DNA from: Magnetospirillum sp. SS-4 | GTDB lineage: Bacteria; Pseudomonadota; Alphaproteobacteria; Rhodospirillales; Magnetospirillaceae | Length of the DNA stretch: 64,000 nucleotides | Assembly (NCBI RefSeq): GCF_902729425.1 | Contig: NZ_CACVCH010000024.1 | Span: 1-64,000, forward strand | Direction: 5' to 3' | Shown here: one piece after another, positions 17,491-24,389 of the stretch | Position numbering within the stretch: the first letter of the stretch is position 1 | Layout of the letters: each line of letters opens with the position of its first letter | Program-made: the position numbers and the translations under genes | Notes under the pieces: model-generated | Told to the model about the DNA's origin: nothing | What the model saw: the letters and a program-made list of their open reading frames with translations, nothing else | Database searches by the model: none

Positions 17491-17646
17491 TACCACCCCG
17501 TACCAGTTACCACCCCGGAAGGCGCGTAAGTCCCAAGGACAGCGCGCCTTTCACGCTTTCGGGCAGGGTGGTACGGGGGGCGGTAGCCAGCCCGGTAGCC
17601 GCCTTCCAGCTACCACCCCTGTACCACCCGTACCACGGCTACCACC
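17491..17646. repeat. TACCACC(CC) repeat array in front of the C5 methyltransferase
   Basis: The 332-base gap between the DUF6362 and methyltransferase genes holds no convincing gene. Its right half carries TACCACCCC at 17491, 17508 and 17611, GTACCACCC at 17621, TACCACG at 17631, TACCACC at 17640 (directly abutting the methyltransferase ATG), and the reverse-oriented GGGTGGTAC at 17566. An inverted repeat AAGGCGCG (17519-17526) / CGCGCCTT (17543-17550) sits between them. A lone GTACCACCC occurs again at 23427, upstream of the leftward DUF3489 gene. Clustered copies up to the start codon suggest protein-binding sites that control the methyltransferase operon, or a second replication-associated array. 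Confidence 0.5.
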
Positions 17647-19377
17647 ATGCAACTTGCTCTCACCGAGCCGGTATCCCCGGCGCTCGGCTCCATGCCGCAC
17701 GCCCAGGGGGTGGTTTACGGCTCAGTGTGCAGCGGAATCGAAGCGGCGACGGTGGCGTGGGAGCCGCTGGGCTGGCGGCCTGCCTTCTTCGCCGAGATCG
17801 AACCATTCCCCTCCGCCGTGCTGGCGCACCATTACCCCACGGTGCCGAACCTGGGCGACATGACCGCCATCGACGGCTCGGCATGGCGGGGCAAGATCGA
17901 CGTGCTGGTGGGCGGCACGCCCTGCCAGGCGTTCTCGGTGGCGGGCCTGCGCAAGTCACTGGACGACGCCCGAGGCAATCTTGCCCTCAAATTCGTGGAA
18001 CTCGCCAATGCCATCGACCCAGCCTACACCATTTGGGAAAACGTGCCGGGCGCCTTGTCCACCCACGATAACGCCTTCGGATGCCTTCTGGGCGGATTGG
18101 CCGGCGAAGATGGTCCGGTCGTCCCGCCAGGGGGAAAATGGTCGGACGCTGGTGTTGTCGTTGGACCCGCGCGCACAGTCGCGTGGCGGGTGCTCGACGC
18201 CCAATATTTCGGCCTGGCCCAACGCCGCCGTCGTGTGTTCGTTGTCGCAGGTGCTGGAGACCGGGCCGATCCCGTCCAAGTACTTTTTGAGCGCCAAGGC
18301 GTGCGCCGGGATCATCCGCCGCGCCGAGAAGCGGAACAAGGTCTTGCCCCCACGCTTGATGCACGCGCTGGCCGAAGCGGCGAGACGTCATTCGCCACCA
18401 GCGGCGGACTGATCACCGAGGCGTTCGGCGGCAACAATACCGCTGGCCCCATCAACGTCGCCACCGCGCTCAATGCCTGCGCCTCGGCAAGCGGGCGGAT
18501 GGATTTCGAGAGCGAGACCTTTGTCGCCACCACCTTGCGGGCACGCGATCTGTCCCGTGGCGTGGACAGCGACTGCACCGACACGCTGATCGCCCACACC
18601 CTGCGGGCCAGGTCAAACCTCGCCCACCGACCCGACATCGACACCCTGGTCACCCATTCCCTGCGCGGCGAGGGATTTGACGCCTCGGAAGATGGCACCG
18701 GACGCGGCACCCCGTTGGTGCCGGTGGCCTTTCCCATTCAGGAGGCCGGTGCCCGCACCGGCATCAGCACCACGGATGTGCGTGCCGGAATCGGTGTCGG
18801 CAGTGATGGTGATCCGATGTTCACTTTGCAGGCGGGCAAGCAGCACGCCGTGGCGTTCAATCTGCGCGGCCGCGACGGTGGGGCGCAGGCCGAGATCGAT
18901 GCCGACAACCTCGCCAGCCTGCGGGCGGCCAGCGGCGGCTCCAGCCGCAGCTATGTCGCCTTCGCCCAGAATCAGCGTGACGAGGTCCGCTCCCTGACCG
19001 TGGCTGGTGCCTTGGCGGCGGAGCCGGGAACCAAACAGCAGACTTACGTGGCGTTTGATTGCAAGGCCGGCACCGGGTTCCAGACGATCAATGCCGATGG
19101 CGTCACTCCGACCCTGCGGGCCATGTCGGCCCTGGGCCGCGACAATGGCGGCGGCCAATTGGCGGTCCAGCACGACATGGCGGTGCGCCGCCTGACGCCC
19201 CGCGAATGCGAGCGCCTCCAGGGTTTCTCCGACGATTACACCCAGATCCTGTGGCGCAAGAAGGCCGCCGAGGACTGTCCCGACGGCCCGCGTTACCGGG
19301 CGCTGGGCAATTCCATGGCCGTGCCGGTGATGCGCTGGATCGGCCGCCGCATCCAGGCGGCAGGACAACGGCCATGA
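17647..19377 (+). CDS. Phage DNA cytosine-5 methyltransferase
   Basis: The 576-residue enzyme has the C5 methylase motifs in order: motif I VYGSVCSGIEAATVAW, motif IV GGTPCQAFS with the catalytic Cys93, motif VI IWENVPG, motif VIII LAQRRRRVFVV, then a long target-recognition region (about residues 200-510) with repeated TLRAR/SLRGEG-type segments, and motifs IX-X RRLTPRECERLQGF and YRALGNSMAVPVM at the end. The variable region is much larger than in simple Dcm enzymes and is common in phage versions. It probably protects phage DNA against host restriction. Its stop overlaps the next gene's start, so modification genes form one operon (to 21511). No cognate endonuclease is adjacent. Confidence 0.92.
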   Translation: MQLALTEPVSPALGSMPHAQGVVYGSVCSGIEAATVAWEPLGWRPAFFAEIEPFPSAVLAHHYPTVPNLGDMTAIDGSAWRGKIDVLVGGTPCQAFSVAGLRKSLDDARGNLALKFVELANAIDPAYTIWENVPGALSTHDNAFGCLLGGLAGEDGPVVPPGGKWSDAGVVVGPARTVAWRVLDAQYFGLAQRRRRVFVVAGAGDRADPVQVLFERQGVRRDHPPRREAEQGLAPTLDARAGRSGETSFATSGGLITEAFGGNNTAGPINVATALNACASASGRMDFESETFVATTLRARDLSRGVDSDCTDTLIAHTLRARSNLAHRPDIDTLVTHSLRGEGFDASEDGTGRGTPLVPVAFPIQEAGARTGISTTDVRAGIGVGSDGDPMFTLQAGKQHAVAFNLRGRDGGAQAEIDADNLASLRAASGGSSRSYVAFAQNQRDEVRSLTVAGALAAEPGTKQQTYVAFDCKAGTGFQTINADGVTPTLRAMSALGRDNGGGQLAVQHDMAVRRLTPRECERLQGFSDDYTQILWRKKAAEDCPDGPRYRALGNSMAVPVMRWIGRRIQAAGQRP

Positions 19378-20240
19378 CCCACAATCCTTACCGCCTCGAC
19401 GGCCCGGCGCTGGTGTCGCTCTCGGGCGGACGCACGTCCGGTTACATGCTGCGCCAGATCCTGGATGCCCATGATGGGAAGCTGCCCGCCGACATCCATG
19501 TGGTGTTCTTCAACACTGGCAAGGAATTCGAGCAGACGCTCCGCTTCGTCCACGAGTGCTCGGTGCGCTGGTCGGTCCCGATCACTTGGCTGGAATACGA
19601 CCCCGCCGAGCCGTTCGATACCAGCGTGGTGGGTTACAACAGCGCGTCGCGTGATGGCGAGCCCTTCGAGAAGATCATCAAGGTGCGGGGCTTCCTGCCC
19701 AATCCGACCATGCGGCTCTGCACCCATTACCTCAAGGTCAAGCGCGGCATCGCCTTCATGCGCGACATGCTGGGCTACCCGGAATGGACCAACGTCGTCG
19801 GCCTGCGCCATGACGAGCCCCGCCGGGTCGCCCGCCAGAAGGCCATGAACGAGGCGGGCAAGGAGCGGTTCGAAACCATCCTGCCGCTCGACGTAGCCAA
19901 GGTGACTCGCCGCGACGTGTCGGCGTTCTGGAAGCGCCAGCCCTTCGATCTTGGCCTGCCCGACAACAACGGCAAAACGCCTCTGGGCAATTGCGACCTC
20001 TGCTACATGAAGGGTGCCGCGACCATCAAGGGGATCATGCGGCTGTTCCCCGAACGGGCCAAATGGTGGATCGACCAGGAGCGCAATGCCCCGGCCATGG
20101 GCAGCCTGACCAAGCCCGAAATGGCGCTGTTCCGCGCCGACCGCCCCAGCTACCGCGAACTGCTCAATTTCGTCCGCCGCCAGCGGGATTTCGAGGGCGG
20201 TCCATCCGATGACTGCCTGCCCTGCGATTGCACGGACTGA
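19374..20240 (+). CDS. PAPS reductase/ATP pyrophosphatase-like (PP-loop) phage protein
   Basis: This 288-residue protein belongs to the adenine nucleotide alpha hydrolase-like family. The PP-loop is ALVSLSGGRTSGYML, and downstream are IHVVFFNTGKEFEQTL and GLRHDEPRRVARQ. Cys clusters GNCDLCYMKG and DDCLPCDCTD near the C-terminus could hold a metal or iron-sulfur centre, as in PAPS-reductase and DndC-like proteins. Phages often encode such proteins next to methylases; a role in sulfur-containing or other DNA modification has been suggested but not settled. It is sandwiched between two DNA methylases, overlapping the first by four bases. Confidence 0.85.
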   Translation: MTHNPYRLDGPALVSLSGGRTSGYMLRQILDAHDGKLPADIHVVFFNTGKEFEQTLRFVHECSVRWSVPITWLEYDPAEPFDTSVVGYNSASRDGEPFEKIIKVRGFLPNPTMRLCTHYLKVKRGIAFMRDMLGYPEWTNVVGLRHDEPRRVARQKAMNEAGKERFETILPLDVAKVTRRDVSAFWKRQPFDLGLPDNNGKTPLGNCDLCYMKGAATIKGIMRLFPERAKWWIDQERNAPAMGSLTKPEMALFRADRPSYRELLNFVRRQRDFEGGPSDDCLPCDCTD

Positions 20241-20242
20241 CC

Positions 20243-21511
20243 ATGACCCATCCGCTTCCCGACACGGTCGAGGCTTGGCCCATCGACCGGCTGATCCCCT
20301 ATGGCCGCAATGCGCGGACCCATTCGGACGCTCAGATCGCCCAGATCGCCGCCAGCATGGTGGAGTTCGGCTGGACCAATCCGGTGCTGGCCGACAGCAA
20401 AGGCAACGTCATCGCCGGGCATGGCCGACTGGCCGCCGCCAAATCCCTGGGCCTGGATACGGTGCCGGTGGTGATTCTCGATCATCTGAGCGAAGCCCAG
20501 CGCCGCGCCTACATCCTGGCCGACAATAAGCTGGCGCTGAATGCCGGCTGGGACGACGAGACTCTGGCGGCGGAACTGCACGCGCTCAATGCCGAGGGTT
20601 ATGACCTGGATCTGATCGGCTTTTCCGCCGAGGAACTGGATGCCCTGATGGCCCCCCTCGACGACGAGGGCGACGGCCAGGGAGAAGGTGACGAAGACGA
20701 GATCCCCGAACCGCCCGTCGATCCGGTGACGCGGCCGGGCAATTTGTGGATATTGGGCAAGCATCGCCTGCTGTGCGGCGACAGCACCAGCGCCACCGAT
20801 GTGGAGCGTCTGCTGGCCGGAGCCATGCCGCACCTGATGGTGACCGACCCGCCCTACGGCGTTGAATACGATCCCGAATGGCGCAATCAGGCCGGCGTGT
20901 CCTCCACCTCGCGTACCGGCAAGGTCGCCAACGATGACCGCGCCGATTGGCGGGAAGCCTGGGCGCTGTTCCCCGGCGAGGTCGCCTATGTCTGGCATTC
21001 GGCCATCTACACCAGAACGGTGGCCGACAGCCTGGAGGCCAACGACTTCAAGCTCCGCGCCCAGATCATCTGGTCGAAGCCGCGCTTCGTCCTAGGTCGC
21101 GGCGATTACCACTGGCAGCACGAGCCCTGCTGGTACGCCGTGCGCAAGAGCGGCACCGGCCATTGGCAGGGAGCGCGGGATCAGGCCACCATCTGGGCCA
21201 TCGGCAATAACGGCGATGAGGACGAAGCCACGGTCCACGGCACCCAGAAGCCGGTGGAATGCATGCGCCGCCCGATCCTCAACAATAGCGCCGAGGGCGA
21301 GGCGGTCTACGAGCCCTTCGCGGGCAGCGGCACCACAGTGATCGCAGCGGAAACCACTGGCCGCATCTGCTTTGCCATGGAATTGAACCCGGCCTATGCC
21401 GACGTGATCGTCGGCCGCTGGCAGAAGCTGACCGGCCAGAAGGCCGTGCTGGACGGCGATGGCCGGAGTTTCGAGGAGATCGCCGCCGGGAAGGTGGTCA
21501 GCGCCGGGTGA
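20243..21511 (+). CDS. ParB-domain DNA N6-adenine/N4-cytosine methylase
   Basis: The 422-residue protein joins an N-terminal ParB/Srx-like domain (IDRLIPYGRNARTHSDAQIAQIAASM, VIAGHGRLAAAKSLG, ILADNKLALNAGWD) to a methylase domain. The acidic linker (about residues 130-165) separates them. The catalytic motif is DPPYG from Asp202, and the AdoMet motif FAGSGTT starts at Phe359, giving the beta-class order. ParB-methylase fusions are standard in phages and modify phage DNA, sometimes with relaxed specificity. Start ATG 20243 lies two bases after the PP-loop gene stop. Confidence 0.92.
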   Translation: MTHPLPDTVEAWPIDRLIPYGRNARTHSDAQIAQIAASMVEFGWTNPVLADSKGNVIAGHGRLAAAKSLGLDTVPVVILDHLSEAQRRAYILADNKLALNAGWDDETLAAELHALNAEGYDLDLIGFSAEELDALMAPLDDEGDGQGEGDEDEIPEPPVDPVTRPGNLWILGKHRLLCGDSTSATDVERLLAGAMPHLMVTDPPYGVEYDPEWRNQAGVSSTSRTGKVANDDRADWREAWALFPGEVAYVWHSAIYTRTVADSLEANDFKLRAQIIWSKPRFVLGRGDYHWQHEPCWYAVRKSGTGHWQGARDQATIWAIGNNGDEDEATVHGTQKPVECMRRPILNNSAEGEAVYEPFAGSGTTVIAAETTGRICFAMELNPAYADVIVGRWQKLTGQKAVLDGDGRSFEEIAAGKVVSAG

Positions 21512-21707
21512 TCCGGCGCAGGGAATGCTGGTACTTGGCGTCGGTGGGCTTCCAATTCAGCGGCTTGCAGCCGAGGCGCAGGTCGCGCTCCCAGAATTCG
21601 AGGATCTGCTGGTTGGAATAGCCCTTGCCCCGGAAGTATTCGAAGTCGGTCTGCGACCACTGCGGATGGGCCTTCAGGGCGGCGGTGGGGCGAACGGTCA
21701 AGGCCAT
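21498..21707 (-). CDS. Hypothetical small phage protein
   Basis: The 69-residue product begins MALTVRPTAALKAHPQWSQTDFEYFRGKGYSNQQ and continues FWERDLRLGCKPLNWKP, ending in a basic tail. It overlaps the 3' end of the ParB-methylase gene by 14 bases, tail to tail. It follows the DUF6900 gene by two bases on the leftward strand, so the two are one transcript. The first half resembles small helical phage proteins that contain a YSxQQILEFW-like segment; no function is known to me. Confidence 0.65.
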   Translation of the reverse strand: MALTVRPTAALKAHPQWSQTDFEYFRGKGYSNQQILEFWERDLRLGCKPLNWKPTDAKYQHSLRRITRR

Positions 21708-21709
21708 GT

Positions 21710-21874
21710 TCACTTCGCCTCCTGGCCGGCTGCGTAGGCGGCTTCCAGGGCGGCCTTGATGCCCCAGACCGAAAGCTCGTGGAAGTCGAGGCGGTCGCTG
21801 TTGCGGGTCGCCAGGGTTTCCAGGTCCAGGATGGTGGCTGCGATCTTCGCCAGGGCTTCGTCGCGGGTTTGCAT
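21710..21874 (-). CDS. DUF6900 family protein
   Basis: The 54-residue product starts MQTRDEALAKIAATILDLETL and has TRNSDRLDFHELSVWGIKAALEAAYAAG, the conserved DUF6900 core. GGAGGAACACCACG precedes the ATG at 21874. It is the first gene of a two-gene leftward unit. The family occurs widely in plasmids and phages of proteobacteria and has no established function. Confidence 0.8.
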   Translation of the reverse strand: MQTRDEALAKIAATILDLETLATRNSDRLDFHELSVWGIKAALEAAYAAGQEAK

Positions 21875-21966
21875 CGTGGTGTTCCTCCGTTTTGGTGGCC
21901 CCAGTAACGCTCCATGCCACGGCCTTATCAAGTCGAATAATCAATCGTTTTCAATGGATTATACTG

Positions 21967-22176
21967 ATGGCACAATCCCGCCGCATGTCGTTGACCGAGG
22001 CCATCGCCAACGTGGTCATCGGCTACATTCTGGCGGTGGCGACGCAGGTGGCGGTGTTCCCGCTGTTCGGCATTCACATCGCCCTGGCCGACGATCTGAT
22101 GATCGGGCTGGCGTTCTTGGTGGTTTCTCTGTCACGCAGCTATATGCTGCGGCGGATGTTCGAACGAATCCGGTGA
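21967..22176 (+). CDS. DUF7220 family small membrane protein
   Basis: The 69-residue product starts MAQSRRMSLTEAIANVVIGYILAV and has two transmembrane segments (about residues 13-32 and 40-58) followed by a basic RSYMLRRMFERIR end. The sequence pattern matches DUF7220, small phage inner-membrane proteins. An in-frame codon at 21892 would extend the N-terminus by 25 residues but lies in the promoter region of the divergent DUF6900 gene. Function is unknown; an exclusion or lysis-timing role is only a guess. Confidence 0.75.
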   Translation: MAQSRRMSLTEAIANVVIGYILAVATQVAVFPLFGIHIALADDLMIGLAFLVVSLSRSYMLRRMFERIR

Positions 22177-22242
22177 AGGCTTGGATTTGGCGCCAACCGA
22201 ATCTACTGTTCGAAATCGCGTCCAAGAAAGGCTTCGTTAACC

Positions 22243-22512
22243 ATGTCCAAGTCCGCCCTGTCAAAGTCCGTCCGCGAGGCCACCGGTTGCACCGTCGCCC
22301 AGGCCGATGCCGCCGTTGACGCAGTGTTGAACACCATCGTCGAAGGCGTGAAGACCGACGGCAACTTCCGCCTGATCGGCTTCGGCACCTTCGCCAAGTC
22401 GGAACGCGCCGCACGTCAGGGCCGCAATCCGAAGACCGGCGAGGCCATCGACATCTCCGCCTCGACGAGCATCAAGTTCAGCACGGCGGCGGCTTTGAAG
22501 AAGTCGCTGTAA
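22243..22512 (+). CDS. HU/IHF family DNA-binding protein
   Basis: The 89-residue protein has the HU fold: N-terminal helices MSKSALSKSVREATGCTVAQADAAVDAV, the FRLIGFGTFAKSERAARQGRNPKTGE beta arm with the conserved RxGRNPxTG tip, and a C-terminal helix. It is a dimeric nucleoid protein that bends DNA; phage-encoded copies assist origin function, recombination or packaging. Its gene stands alone between the DUF7220 gene and a hairpin that probably ends the transcript. Confidence 0.93.
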   Translation: MSKSALSKSVREATGCTVAQADAAVDAVLNTIVEGVKTDGNFRLIGFGTFAKSERAARQGRNPKTGEAIDISASTSIKFSTAAALKKSL

Positions 22513-22547
22513 ATCATGGCGGTCAATCCCGAGCATGTGGACCGCGC

Positions 22548-22578
22548 GTCAAGGGCAAGTGACCATCTTGCCCTTGAC
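22548..22578. terminator. Bidirectional hairpin between convergent genes
   Basis: GTCAAGGGCAAG (22548-22559) pairs perfectly with CTTGCCCTTGAC (22567-22578) around a seven-base loop. It lies 36 bases after the HU stop and 36 bases before the end of the leftward gene 22614-22811, so it could terminate both transcripts, although no long T-run is present on either side. Confidence 0.45.
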
Positions 22579-22613
22579 CAAGCCCTGATGGTGCTGACCG
22601 AAATCGAGCGCCA

Positions 22614-22811
22614 TCAGCGGATTTCGTCAACACCGGAGACGTAGGCATCTGCCTTGTTCCAGGAACCCTCGTCGAGTTCCCACTCGGTGTCGGTACTCTC
22701 GAACAGCTTTCCCAAAGCCGCCGTTTCGGCCTGTTCAGGCGTTTCGGCTTCGACCTGGACGATGGTGCTTTCGGTGACGTCGCGGGTGATGATCACGCTG
22801 TAGCGGGGCAT
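22614..22811 (-). CDS. Hypothetical small phage protein
   Basis: The 65-residue acidic product begins MPRYSVIITRDVTESTIVQVEAETPEQAETAALGKL and has a beta-beta-alpha pattern typical of small phage proteins with a Tyr-x-Val-x-Ile first strand and an alanine-rich helix. It is the last gene of a leftward group that also holds the DUF3489 gene (nine bases upstream) and the gene at 23508. Function unknown. Confidence 0.65.
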   Translation of the reverse strand: MPRYSVIITRDVTESTIVQVEAETPEQAETAALGKLFESTDTEWELDEGSWNKADAYVSGVDEIR

Positions 22812-22820
22812 GGGCGGCTC

Positions 22821-23384
22821 CTATTCGGCGATTTTGTAGGTTCGACCGCGCATCTCGACCTTCTCACTGGTGATCGTCAGGCCCAGCTTCTTTTTCAAAG
22901 CCCCGGCAATGGCCCCGCGAATTGTATGATTCGCCCAGCCAAATTCTGCAGTAATCTCGTCAATGCTGGCCCCTTCAGGCCGCTTCAGCATGGTGATCAG
23001 GGCTTCCTGCTTCGTCCCCTGGCGGGTCTTGCGCGGCGTATTCGCGCCGTCGGCCTCCGTGGGCGCGGTTTCCGGCTGGTCGGCCATGTCCGTCGCCGGT
23101 TCTTCTTCCGGGGCGGTGGCCGCGCCCGTGTCGGCCATCATGCCCAACGCGGTGTAGGCGGCAGGCGTGGCCCGCAAGGTGAACGGGATCCCGTCCTCGT
23201 CCTCGCGCCAGACCGGCATACCGGGTTCGGCGGGAATCTCCTCGGCCAGTTCCTTCTTGATCAGGCTGGTCAGTACCATCTTCACCGCGCCCCCCTTCAA
23301 GGCGGCGGTGATGGGCAGCAGGAAACCGCCTTCGCGGGCGCAGGCGGTGGACAGGATGATGGCTTGGGTATCGGACAACGACAT
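22821..23384 (-). CDS. DUF3489 family protein
   Basis: The 187-residue product starts MSLSDTQAIILSTACAREGGFLLPI and has two winged-helix-like parts: an N-terminal one (about residues 1-70, with LTSLIKKELAEEI) and a C-terminal DUF3489 domain with GTKQEALITMLKRPEGASIDEITAEFGWANHTIRG split in two helices, and KKLGLTITSEK. An acidic Pro/Thr linker separates them. The C-terminal part is a helix-turn-helix, so a DNA-binding regulatory role is likely. The ATG at 23384 is preceded by GGAGGGAACC. A TACCACC-type motif lies upstream at 23427. Confidence 0.85.
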   Translation of the reverse strand: MSLSDTQAIILSTACAREGGFLLPITAALKGGAVKMVLTSLIKKELAEEIPAEPGMPVWREDEDGIPFTLRATPAAYTALGMMADTGAATAPEEEPATDMADQPETAPTEADGANTPRKTRQGTKQEALITMLKRPEGASIDEITAEFGWANHTIRGAIAGALKKKLGLTITSEKVEMRGRTYKIAE

Positions 23385-23507
23385 GGTGGTTCCCTCCGGG
23401 ATGCGACGCGGGACCGTCCCGCGCCTGTACCACCCGAAGCCCCGCCAGCGAGAAGCCGGTCGGAGCCTGTCCCCGCGCAAGCGGAGAGCTGAGGGGAAAG
23501 CCGTCGA

Positions 23508-23729
23508 TCAGGCGGCGAATTCGCCCTCGTGGAAGGCGCTGTCGGTGATGCGCTTCAGCATCTCGGCGTAGTGGGCCATCGTCCCGGCGTGGCCCCAATT
23601 GATCTCGTCTGGCGCCCAGTTGAAATGGTCGGCGCTCAAGTTTTGCAGCCGGGCCAGCATGGCGTCGAATTCGGCCTTCCTGGCAATAAAGGCATCGATA
23701 GCCTGGGTGTTGTCGGTGCGCTTCGTCAT
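23508..23729 (-). CDS. Hypothetical small phage protein
   Basis: The 73-residue product starts MTKRTDNTQAIDAFIARKAEFD and contains RLQNLSADHFNWAPDEINWGHAGT, ending EGEFAA. It is soluble and mostly helical with a Trp-rich middle. GGAGGGAACC precedes its ATG, the same ribosome site as for the DUF3489 gene, suggesting both are well translated. It resembles small proteins found next to DUF3489 genes in related prophages; no function known. Confidence 0.7.
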   Translation of the reverse strand: MTKRTDNTQAIDAFIARKAEFDAMLARLQNLSADHFNWAPDEINWGHAGTMAHYAEMLKRITDSAFHEGEFAA

Positions 23730-23828
23730 GGTTCCCTCCGCTGTCCGTGGGACCATCCATCGCTCTGCCGGGCGACGACATCAACTCGATAAGTCGATCA
23801 TTAGATTGCTTTCTGCGGGGTTCCTGCC

Positions 23829-24389
23829 ATGGGGCTGTCGATACGCGCCTATGCGCGGCATCGCGGGGTCAGTCACGTCTCCGTGCTGCGGGCCGCCAAG
23901 GCTGGACGCATTTCCCAGGAGCCGGACGGCACCATCGACCCGGTCAAGGCCGACGCCGCCTGGGATGCCCAGACCGATCCCGCCCGCAAGGCTCCGGCAC
24001 CTGCGCCGGAGAAGGCCGCACCAATTCCGTTATCGCCGCCTTCGGTACCGTCAACCGCACCACTTCCGTCGCACCAGCGCGATTCCCTGCCCTCGACAGG
24101 CGCCAACTTCGCCCAGGCCCGCACCGCCCACGAGGTCGCCAAGGCGCAGAAGGCCCGCATCCAGGTGCAGCGGCTGAAGGACGAGGTCATCGACCGCGCC
24201 AATGCCCTGGCCCTGGTGTTCAAGCTGGCCCGGCAGGAGCGCGATGCCTGGGTCGGCTGGCCTGCCCGTGTCGCCGGATTGATGGCGGCGGAAATCGGCA
24301 TCGACCCGCACGTCATGCAGGTTTTGCTGGAAACCCACGTCAGGGCGCATCTGAATGAGCTTGCAGACATCAAGCCGGACTTCCACTGA
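23829..24389 (+). CDS. Terminase small subunit (Nu1-like)
   Basis: The 186-residue protein starts with an N-terminal helix-turn-helix (MGLSIRAYARHRGVSHVSV, then VLRAAKAGRI), used by small terminases to recognise the packaging site, followed by a Pro/Ala linker and a helical oligomerisation region (ARTAHEVAKAQKARIQVQRL, LVFKLARQERDAW). The C-terminus resembles the Nu1-type segment that contacts the large subunit. It overlaps the large-subunit gene by 35 bases, which supports coupled expression. It begins the late operon. Confidence 0.85.
   Translation: MGLSIRAYARHRGVSHVSVLRAAKAGRISQEPDGTIDPVKADAAWDAQTDPARKAPAPAPEKAAPIPLSPPSVPSTAPLPSHQRDSLPSTGANFAQARTAHEVAKAQKARIQVQRLKDEVIDRANALALVFKLARQERDAWVGWPARVAGLMAAEIGIDPHVMQVLLETHVRAHLNELADIKPDFH

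Noticed and set aside
22516-22644. A 42-codon rightward frame after the HU gene (begins MAVNPEHVDR)
   Set aside because: It contains the perfect 12-bp hairpin within its frame and overlaps the antisense end of a better supported gene; too little evidence.
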